Assembly: GCA_963989385.1 (NCBI GenBank)
Contig: OZ022500.1
Location: forward strand, 17,932,460-17,996,459
From: Ctena decussata
Lineage: Eukaryota; Mollusca; Bivalvia; Lucinida; Lucinidae
Direction: 5' to 3'
DNA: 64,000 nucleotides
Every line of letters begins with the position of its first letter. The first letter of the stretch is position 1. A program made the position numbers and the translations under genes. The notes beneath the pieces are model-generated. The model saw only the letters and a list, made by a program, of their open reading frames with translations, made no database searches and was not told where the DNA came from. Positions 25,601 to 37,112 of this stretch are shown one piece after another.

Positions 25601-28600
25601 TTCGTTCTGCCCATTCTGCTCATTCTGCTAGCAGAATAGCAGAACGAAATGGTAAAGTTAGCAGAATAGCAGAACGAAATTTTTTGTTCTGCCCATTCTG
25701 CTCATTCTGCTAGCAGAACAGCAGAATGAAAAAGGTTGTCAGAATTATGTTCTAAGGCAACCAGCAGAAGGGCACACTCAAGCCATGCCTGGAAAACATT
25801 TCCCTCCTGGTCAGGCTTCAACTAGCAAAATAAAAATCCACAAATTCGCTGGAGAAAAAAAATATTTATCATCAAATCCTGGTGTGACCAGCAGGTGGGC
25901 AGACTCATGGCATGCATGGAAATCATGTTTATCGCCGCCCGAGTTTATCTAGTAAAAATAAACTTGGAATTTTTCGTTCTGCCCATTCTGCTCATTCTGC
26001 TAGCAGAATAGCAGAATGAAAAACTTTCTCGGAATTTTGTTCTAAGGCAACCAGCAGAGGGGCACACTCAAGCCATGCATAGAAAACATTTCCCTCCTGG
26101 TCAGGCTTCAACTAGTAAGGAAAAAATCCACAAATTCGCTGGAGAAAAAAATATTTATCATCAAATCCTGGTGTGACCAGCAGGTGGGCAGACTCATGGC
26201 ATGCATGGAAATCATGTTAATCGCCGCCCGAGTTTATCTAGTAAAAAATAAACTTGGAATTTTTCGTTCTGCCCATTCTGCTCATTCTGCTGGCAGAACA
26301 GCAGAATGAAAAAGTTCGTCGAAAGTTTCATCTAAGGCAACCAGCAGAAGGGCACAGTTAGCAGAATAGCAGAACGAAATTTTTTGTTCTGCCCATTCTG
26401 CTCATTCTGCTAGCAGAACAGCAGAATGAAAAAGGTTGTCAGAATTATATTCTAAGGCAACCAGCAGAAGGGCACACTCAAGCCATGCATGGAAAACATT
26501 TCCCTCCTGGTCAGGCTTCAACTAGCAAGGAAAAAATCGACAAATTTGTTAAAGAATCAGAACTTTCTGAACAACCCTCGTGAGGTTTCTTAATGCAGTC
26601 ATATCATTTGCTTGATCTCTTGATTTTAACTAACAAATGCATTTTTCGAATGTATGTCTGATGTTTATGTATATATGGGTTTGAGAATATTTGCGCTGTT
26701 TTATTCTGTAAATATGTTTGTGTTTTATTCTATATGTATGTATCATGTTTGTAGAGGGCCACTTGGTAGAATGGCTATTTTTAGTTAAATGTGTCACCCT
26801 CTTAAAATATTGTGTAAATAAAATAAATAAATAAATAAAATAAAATGCCATGAGTCTGCCCATCTGCTGATCACACTAGGATTTGATGATAAATATTTTT
26901 ATTCTCCAGCGAATTTGTGGATGTTTTCCTTGCTAGTTGAAGCCTGACCAGGAGGGAAATGTTTTCCATGCATGGTTTGAGTGTGCCCTTCTGCTGGTTG
27001 CCTTAGATGAAACATTCGACAAACTTTTTCATTCTGCTGTTCTGCTAGCAGAATGAGCAGAATGGGCAGAACGAAAAATTCGTTCTGCTATTCTGCTATT
27101 TCGCTAACTTTACCATTTTGTTCTGCTATTCTGCTAAAGTTTTTTTTTTACTAGATAAACTCGGGCGGTGATAAACATGATTTCCATGCATGCCATGAGT
27201 CTGCTCACCTGCTGGTCACACCAGGATTTGATGATAAATATTTTTTTCTCCAGCGAATTTGTGGATTTTTTCCTTGCTAGTTGAAGCCTGGCCAGGAGGG
27301 AAATGTTTTCCAGGCATGGCTTGAGTGTGCCCTTCTGCTGGTTGCCTTAGAACATAATTCTGACAACCTTTTTCATTCTGCTGTTCTGCTAGCAGAATGA
27401 GCAGAATGGGCAGAACAAATAATTTCGTTCTGCTATTCTGCTAACTTTACCATTTCGTTCTGCTATTCTGCTAACAGAATGAGCAGAATGGGCAGAACGA
27501 AAAATTTCGTTCTGTTAATCTGCTATTCTGCTAACTTTACCATTTCGTTCTGCTATTCTGCTAACAGAATGAGCAGAATGGGCAGAACGAAAAATTTCGT
27601 TCTGCTATTCTGCCATTTTGCTAACTTTACCATTTCGTTCTGCTATTCTGCTAGCAGAATGAGCAGAATGGGCAGAACGAAAAATTCGTTCTGCTATTCT
27701 GCTATTTCGCTAACTTTACCATTTCGTTCTGCTATTCTGCTATTCTGCTAACTTTACCATTTCATTCTGCTATTCTGCTAACTTTACCATTTCGTTCTGC
27801 TATTCTGCCATTCTGCTAACTTTACCATTTCATTCTGCTATTCTGCTATTCTGCTAACTTTACCGAGCCTATTATCAAATATATCAAAGACACACATAGG
27901 TTCACATAGTCAAGTAATAAATTGCAATTCGAAATTTGTGAGTGTCGGGGTTGGGGCGGGGCGCATGGTGCTGCTGTGGGGATAAAACAATATTATCTTT
28001 CTTTCGATACCATGATTTAATTTGTGAACTGAACTTACTGTTGTTTATGTACCACAATTCTAATGTTTGTTATCTTTGTAGAGAGAGGACTAGCTAATGC
28101 TGGTATAACTTGTGTCCAATCCCTTTGTCTATATGGTACAATAAAATATGTTGAATCTATTTAGTATTATAGATTTATTTATTTTAAATATTTCTTGCGA
28201 AAGAAAATAACCCTTCATATTTGAGCCGCGACACGACAAAAACTGGCATGTTTTTCGCTTTGCGCTCAAAGCGTAGCTAAGGGACTAGGCTATTTCCATG
28301 CCTACAGTGAAGACTCTAATTAGACTTGGCGGATACCTGGGCTGATCTGAGTCTTCGCTGGGCGCACATGCCACTTTGTTGGTTCTGTCCGATCGTGGCT
28401 CATTTTTCTTACCATTACAGACGATGAAAAACCAAGCTATTTGGAGATGCTTCCAGTGCCGGGACAGCCGGGATACATACCAATGTTTGGAGGGGCAGAT
28501 CGTGTTGAAGAGGTGGATTATAAGAAAAACGAAGATGATTATGAAATCAAGACCTCCGCTATGGTGGAAGGTGTGTCCGAGGTCCGCGCTGATGAAGATA

Positions 28601-28651
28601 TTATTGAAGAACCAACGCCAGGTAAAATCAGCGAATCCATTGCAATTTTTC

Positions 28652-28685
<34 letters not shown>

Positions 28686-31600
28686 GCACAACTAACCGTC
28701 CACTGGCCACACGCCGTTGAATCAGTATTGATCCGATTATGTTTCAGATCCAATTATGTTTCAAACTTTTCCACTGGACACACAAGATTTAGGCAACATT
28801 AAAGAAACGTTTGTTCAACTTTGCTGCAACGCTCTATGTCCGCTGAGCAAGTTGTCCATATATCAGTGTTACATATTATATAAAGAAAACTGTTAACGTC
28901 GATATGAGAATTGAAATATGATGCTAGGGTGTTGATAATTATAATAAACTTTATTTGCAAAGTGAAATACAAATTATTTGGTGTGTTTCTTGTGATAAAA
29001 AGTAGATGCGGCCATTATGCTTAAATGGTCGACAGAATTGTGCCTTTTGCTTTTGCTTTATTTTTTTTTCTTTTCATGCCATTATGGAGATGCATGGTAT
29101 GCCCAACATTTTCATAAGGGAGAAAAACAGCTTATCAGGGACCAGCTGTTCAAAACTAACGACAGCGTTAGTTAACGTTTCGTTAAAATTTCAAACGTTA
29201 ATATCTCAAATACGCCAACATTTTTTGTTGAAAAATGGGAGAAGCTTTTGCAGTACAAAAGATTCTCACATATATCCAACAAAAATATCAGTGCATCTGG
29301 CTATAAAGTTGCAAAACACTTAACGAATTGACCTCTTAACGAGCTCGTTAGGCTAACGATGCTTTGAACAACTGGGCCCAGAATGGTGTGTGCTTCTTTT
29401 GTTAGTGATATTGTGGGGATAGGTAACCTTCAGTATAGGATCATGGATTTGCCCCTATTTTTACAGGAGGAAAAAGTTTGCATAACAGTATTATCCCCCT
29501 TGAAAATGTTTTCATACGCTTAATACTTGTTTAAGATATTTTGGATACATTGCAGGGGAAAGCAGCTTTGTTGTTTCTTCTCGATATCAGTCAAATCTTA
29601 AAGGAGAGACTTTTGCTTCTCATAAACTAGGTCCAAACCCCCCCCCACACACACACACACACACCACACCCCACCCCGCCCACTTTTTTAAGTGGTTTAT
29701 CGGTCCCAGGCAAGCAAGCAGAAGGTGACAAAAGTTGTCTTTCAGGCGAAAAAAAAACGACAAGAAAACATTTATAGCTCCTCAGGCCATGTGTTAACGG
29801 CTAATATTGAAATCAGTGGCATTCTCACAGACTGGTCTGGTATTGTAAATTTATAGGGTTTGCTTATCCAGTCAACTCTCCATATCTCAAAGTCAAAGTT
29901 CATTTCAACTTACTACTGATATCCCGAAGTAAATTTTCTGGTCCCAGAAAATTTACTTTGAGATACCAGTTGTTTGAGATAACGGGGGCTGAATATAAAG
30001 AAAAAGGAAATATGTTTAACTATATTCTCGGATAAATGAGGATACTTTGAGGTATCAGTATTTGAGGTAATGAAAGTCGACGGTACTTTTAATAGACTTG
30101 GAATACGCATTCATCTCAGCTGGATTTAAAGGCTTCAAAAAGAAAATGATACGGTATCTCGCCAATTGGGACCGGCGAAATTGGGCTGTCTGGTGGCTCT
30201 GCGGCAGAGCTGCAGTAGCTTTAGCAGGACCCGAGTGTCAGTTATCTCAGGTCAGGTAGAAGTCCTACAAATTCGTAGCCAATTGGGACCGGCGAAATTG
30301 GGCTGTCTGGTGCCTCTGCGGCAGAGCTGCAGTAGCTTTAGCAGGACCCGAGTGTCAGTTATCTCAGGTCAGGTAGAAGTCCTACAAATTCGTAGGCAAT
30401 TGGGACTGGCGAAATAGGGCTGTCTGGTGCCTCTGCGGCAGAGCTGCAGTAGCTTTAGCAGGACCTGAGTGTCAGTTATCTCAGGTCAGGTAGAAGTCCT
30501 ACAAGTTCGTAGGCAATTGGGACTGGCGAAATAGGGCTGTCTGGTGCCTCTGCGGCAGAGCTGCAGTAGCTTTAGCAGGACCTGAGTGTCAGTTATCTCA
30601 GGTCAGGTGGAAGTCCTACAAATTCGTAGGCAACGTCTCGACATAAAAGAAACTGGGTTCCTCGCTGCATTTGGGAACTGGGAGTACATTTGAGCAACCT
30701 CCTTTCCTCTGTACCCCAAGTATATTGCATCATATAGGGGCTGCCTTTATTTTTTAGGGTACATGGCATATTTTAGACCTAAAAACCCTGTGCCGAGAGT
30801 AAATGGGAATGCTGTGAAATATTGTTTTAACAGTGTTCTGGAGCGTTAAACCACAACTCAACAACAACAAGAAAATGATAAATATTTGATGCTTAAAACG
30901 TTTTAGTATAGTATAAAATAATGAAGTGTTTCTATAGGACTACCTCCTCGAAAGCCTAAAAAGCCAACACCCACCCCTACAGTAGTACAAAGGGATGAAT
31001 CGCCACCTCCGCCAGTCACACCCAGACGAAAAACCCCTCCAGCTCAGCCACTGCCCCAAGGGTCACCTCAGGATCTGCCACTCTCTCAGGAAACACCCGA
31101 AGATTTCTTTAATGGTAAGTGCCACACTTGCTCACATAGTTACTTGAACATATTTTCTTTTCTAAAGATTCGAACATAATTTACTCGGCATACGTATGTT
31201 TTCTCGAAATATTTCGACATATTTTTTTCTCTGAATATTCGAACATAATTTTATTCACCGTAATTTTCGGACATACTTTTCATTATCAGTATTTTTAATA
31301 GAGATGAGTAGGCCCTGATCAAGCTGCCCCTTTTGAGCAGGGCCTGCACTCTTTGCCTAGTCTTATGAAATACCCTAAAAAGGAAAATATGTTTTGTGAA
31401 GACCAGGGGCCGTATTTATAAAACCACTTAAGTCGTTGCTATGCTGTTGCTAAGGCTAAATCTCTATGAAGGAGATTCCCTACAACTATGAAATTAGTTT
31501 TGGAGGAACAGTCTGAAAATTCCCTACAACTATGAAATTTGCTCTGAAACTTCCCTACAACTATGAAATTTGCTCTGGAGGAACAGTCCTTTTCAGACTG

Positions 31601-34600
31601 TTCCTCCAGAGCAAATTTCATAGTTGTAGGGAATCTCCTTCATAGAAATTTAGCCTTAGTAGCAACATAGCAAAGACTTAAATTGTTTTATAAAAACGGC
31701 CCAGGGCCAAATTGTTCAAAGCATCGTTAGCTTATCGAGGCCGCTAGTCAAGGACTTGTTAAGTCTTCTAGTACGTACGCATAAAATCTAGTATGCTGAT
31801 ACTTTGGCTAAAACGCTGCGAGGAGCTTTTGCACTGCGAAAGTTGCACAAATACATTTGAAAATTTACGACTGTTGCATTCATCAATACATTTGAAAATT
31901 TGCGAAAGTTGCATTATACATTGAAAATTTGCGAATGTTGCATTCATCAATACCTTTGAAAATTTGCCAAAGTTGCATTCATCAATACATTTGAAAATTT
32001 GCGAATGTTGCATTCATCAATACATTTGATAATTTGCGAAAGTTGCCTTATACATTTAAAAATTTCACGTCCTGTACTACCGATGTCGTTTTTTAAACAA
32101 CTGGGCATAGAGGTCCAGCTAAATAAAAAAGTGTTGTTTTTTTTTTGTTTTTTTTGCCGTTTTCTTTCTTTTTTTTTTTTTTTTTTTTTTTGGCTCTAAA
32201 ACATGATAGACATCGCGAGAAAAGGGACCTTATCACATATGTATATAATGAATATTCATATCAGCATGCGCATTTCTGCAAACTGTTCAGATCTTCACAT
32301 TTCATATAATAATGAGCCTCGACACGAGAAAACCAACAATGTGGTTGTGCGCCAAGTGCAGACTCATATCAGCCTGGGCATCCGCCCACTCTGATCAGAG
32401 TCTTCGCTGTCCGCATGGCGGTAGCTTAGACCCTTAGCTAGCCTTTAAGCGCTTAGCGAAGATTCTGATCAGACTGGGCGGATGCCCAGGCTGATCTGAG
32501 TCTACGCTGGGCGCACAACCACATTGTTGGTTTTCTCGTGTCGCGGCTCAATTATCTTATCTTGTAGTCAGATTTGGGCTTGAAGGCACTGCTCACACTC
32601 TGTTCGGTCCAGATAACGCAAACTTTGTTTCAATCTGATTATGTCCATCGTGTTTGCCAACAATGTATCTGATGCCCGAAAGCACAAGACGTCGTGATAG
32701 CGTGGTAACGATGCCGATTGACGTCGAATCGATGTCATTATGACGCCATTTTGGCGTAGTAGGTATAACGTTGCATCGGTGTCGTTATGGCGTCATTTCG
32801 ACGTCATGTGTCTGATTTGCTAGAACAAAGGAACCTGTCCAAAGTCAAAATAAATTAATCTAAAAATAGTTACGTTTCCAATATTTTGCAGTATACACGG
32901 CACTCTCATGTATGTTTATTTATCATATGACGTCGCATCTGAGAGGGTAAAATTGCCATGCATTGAAGAGGATAATCAACTAGTGGATTATACATGCAAA
33001 TGACGTCATAACTGTATGCGTTGACGTCCATAAAAATGTCACGTTTTCAAATTGCGTATTCATGACGTTTCAGTGGAAAATTTGCTAAGGAAATGCAATT
33101 TTAATGACATATGATAAATAAAATCTAGCGTTCCTGCTTCTGTATCATTTGAATTTATTTAACCCGTTGGGGAAAACCGATAAGGTGCTATGCATAGCCT
33201 CGCATCTTATCTTATTCCCCAACTCGTTTAATAAATTCAATCATGTAGTAAGATCCTCTATTTATCTCAGTGCCCATCCCACCCCATCCAGTAGCATTAG
33301 GGTCAGGCACCCTCAGTGAGCTGGTAGATATTCAAGAGGCTTTCAAGCGAAATGAGATTAACGAGAGAGATGTGGAAATGCTCTACACGTCATGGAGAGA
33401 AAGATATGTTAAAGAAGGCAAAGCTACAGCTTCTATGAAAGAGAGACAGGTAAACTTAACCCCCGCCCCCCTCCCCCCCCCCTCGAAAAAAAATGGGATA
33501 TAGGCAAACAGTGCAGACCCAGATCAGACGCCGCAAACGCGGCGTCTGATCAGGGTCTTCACTTTTTGCAAACGACAAATAGGTATTTTTCCTCATATTA
33601 AAATAAAAAAAATAAATAAAAAAATAAAACTTAACCTGACACCCCTTTAATGACAAATGGACTCGCCCAATATATACAGATAGAAGAGTCCACTTAGCAT
33701 TATTGGGTTAATGTCATTATAAATATGAAAGAAGTGCAGCAATTAATCTATCAATTCTGTCTGCACTGTAAAAAAATACTGTAGATTTTACGGAAGAATA
33801 ACTGGAAACCGGCTGCCAGTCCTTTTCCCGTTATTTTTACGGGTTTTTGACTGTAAGACATTGTTGGAAATCACGAAATGGAAGTTTTATGTTAAATTGG
33901 CGCACTCGAAAATAACTTTGTATTCTTGAGGGGCTATCTAACCAAAACGACATCTGCTCTTTTCTGTCCCACTCTGCTTGGCGATTCCTGCAATTTTTAC
34001 GGGCGCCCGTAAAAATAACGGTAAAAGGACTGGCAGCTGGTTGCCAGTTATTTTACCGTAAAATCTACCGTTTATTTTTGCAGTGTGGGCAAACAATGTA
34101 GACCTATATAAGACTGTCCACAGAATAGCTGCCGCTTTTTTCACCATTTAATATGCCCGACGTTATATTATGGCACTGTCCATTCGTCCTTAAACAACAT
34201 TGATTGTTAAAACCCTTGGACTGCTCGAAATATTTTAACAAACCTTAATAGCAATAGTATTATAGAGAACATGTATCGTGAGCAGGAACTAACTTACTTT
34301 ATGAATTGTCTGCCCTTGCATAAATTTCCCGTTCACTCTTTAGTTAACTCTTTAACCGTTAAAATATTTAAACAATGTTTTAAGATTTATTAATGTGTAA
34401 TTTAATGAGGCAATATATCGTAAAAAAGATAGCAACCCTGGGTTCGAGGTTATAAAACTTGAGAATAATCTCAAACTCAAAAGAAAGCACACTGATTGGT
34501 TGCTTCCGAGCATGTGCTCGGAAGCAGCCAATCAGTGTGCTTAATTCTGAGATAGAGAATGTACTCAAGTTTTATAACCTCGGGACCTGACTTATTTTCT

Positions 34601-37078
34601 GAATTATTTGTCCTCGTTCAACTTCGAGCGCAGTTTCCCAGTTTCTGAACCGGCTGATAGTATTTGATGTGTAAAATATTTTGATAAAGCTAAAGAAGCT
34701 CTGAAAAAAATATTACAGAGTTATTGCCCCTGTTCATCAGTACGTATGCAGCTCAGAGGCTCAAGAAAGACTGGGATAGGATTTTGAAATTTCATGTATG
34801 GAATGCTTATAAAAAGTAAGACAGACCTGCGTTTCAGGATACTTTCCTCGTCAAACTTATCCTTTTCGAGCCACTTCCCGTCATCCAGAATGAAACACTC
34901 TCCCTCGGTTCTTGAGTTAGGTGGTTGCTATTCAAGTTGTGTATGGCTTAGAATTGCGATGACAATATGACACTCATGCCTCTTTCGACTTGGCCTTTTT
35001 TCATCAGTTTGGCTGCTACACATTGGAAACTTGGTTTGTTAAAAGTATTGGTATTTAACAAAGAGGTAATTCTGCATTCATTAGCTACAGAGTTATTGGT
35101 CCTGCTTAGCTATGAAGCTCACATTTCCCAGTAGGCACATGACGTCGTAATGACGTCAGTGCGACGTCATTTCGACGTCACGTGCCCACTGGGAACGGGC
35201 GTTTCATGCGCCGCTTGCGAAGCTCTTATTACAAAGGGGAACAACTTTTGTGACTTTTTGTTTGCTTCCCAGGACAACAAAGTCTTTCCAAAGTGGAGTC
35301 TACTCTTAAAGAAAAGAATTTGCTCCTAGAGGAGCAAATTATTTCCTTTAAGTGTTGACCGCCTTTATTAGGGATGCATTAGGAATCTGGCAGAGTTCTG
35401 CCCTTGAAAGTGTTTTTTCACCTTGACTAACATACGAACTAAGGCTCCATTATTGTTTTGTTTACATATGTACGTGTACAACGGTGCAATTTCTTTTCTA
35501 TTTCGCAAGCTTCTCATGGACTGGAACAAGTTTTTGTTTCTTCTTACAGAAAGAGCTTAATGCGATGAGAGATAAGTACCAGACACTCATTAAGACTGCT
35601 GAAAAGAAAGATAGGCCAGGGTTCTTTGACAGACTCACTAAGAAAAAGAAGAAAAAACCTGAAATCCAAATAGAGGTAAGCTTTTGGTTTATTTTTATTG
35701 ATACGGTAATGCTTATAATATTATCGAAATCGAAATGCAAGCCTATATGCAAATATGCTTGTGACAAATTCCATAAAAAGGTTAACGTAAAGGTTTCCCA
35801 TAGCCTTATGGCCGTAGGGGCAGTGGGGGTTAGAGACCTATTGTATCTTGGGCACAGCAGGTGAAAGGCAGAGCCCATCCCTCTCCTTTTGCTGCATTGT
35901 CCTCCCCTGATTTGAAAAAGGTACTCATAGGTGTGCGTTTAAAATATGTTGCTGGTACGACAAGTTTCCGATGGTTGCACTACAACTGATACCGGCGTGA
36001 AAATGTAACATAAATTCGGGTATGAGTTGGCGGCTTGGAAGTCCCTAGATTTTCCGTCTAGGGCTGTAAAACACGATTGCACAGAATACCATTTGTGCCC
36101 CAGTTACTTCAATAGTATTGTAATTTTCTTGTTTTCCAGAGCCCTAGATAAGAGGGAGTATTTGGTGATAATTAGGGATAATTTTTGTTAATTCTGGATA
36201 AAAACATATGTTGTGACCCCTCATCTGAACCGTCTCGACGACGTAGCCTTATGGCCGTAGGGGCAGTGGGGGTTAGAGACCTATTGTATCTTGGGCACAG
36301 CAGGTGAAAGGCAGAGCCCATCCCTCTCCTTTTGCTGCATTGTCCTCCCCTGATTTGAAAAAGGTACTCATAGGTGTGCGTTTAAAATAAGTTGCTGGTA
36401 CGACAAGTTTCCGATGGTTGCACTACAACTGATACCGGCGTGAAAATGTAACATAAATTCGGGTATGAGTTGGCGGCTTGGAAGTCCCTAGATTTTCCGT
36501 CTAGGGCTGTAAAACACGATTGCACAGAATACCATTTGTGCCCCAGTTACTTCAATAGTATTGTAATTTTCTTGTTTTCCAGAGCCCTAGATAAGAGGGA
36601 GTATTTGGTGATAATTAGGGATAATTTTTGTTAATTCTGGATAAAAACATATGTTGTGACCCCTCATCTGAACCGTCTCGACGAGACGGTTCAGATGAGG
36701 GGTCACAACATATGGTTTCAATGAGAAATAAAGAAAATTATCCCTCAATTATCATCAAATACCCCTCTTATCTAGAGCTCTGTTTTCTTTCAGCATGTAC
36801 AAAGCTCTAACCCCTACACGTCCTGGTCTAGCGTACCAACCGGGTTCGCCCCACCAGTCCCAAGATCAGAGATGGAAGCAAGAATGAGTACTATCAGCAC
36901 CAGTAGTAAGTGATGTTTAATATTACTGATATATCGGAGAAGAGACATGCTTCAGTAATACTGACGATAGTTTTATTTTCCTTAAGTGAATGGATACAGT
37001 TTAGGGGAAGTAACATTGCCATTTTTCATTTAAAAAAAATCATTTTTGCCTCCCTTCTCACTAGAAAGCAACTCTTAA

Positions 37079-37112
<34 letters not shown>

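Noticed and set aside
27479..27751. 90-codon frame with MSRMGRTKNF repeats
   Set aside because: Translation of the GCAGAA array; period follows the DNA repeat and there are no splice or family signals.
35484..35864. 126-codon frames on both strands around exon 10
   Set aside because: The + frame is exon 10 read into both introns; the minus frame is its shadow.
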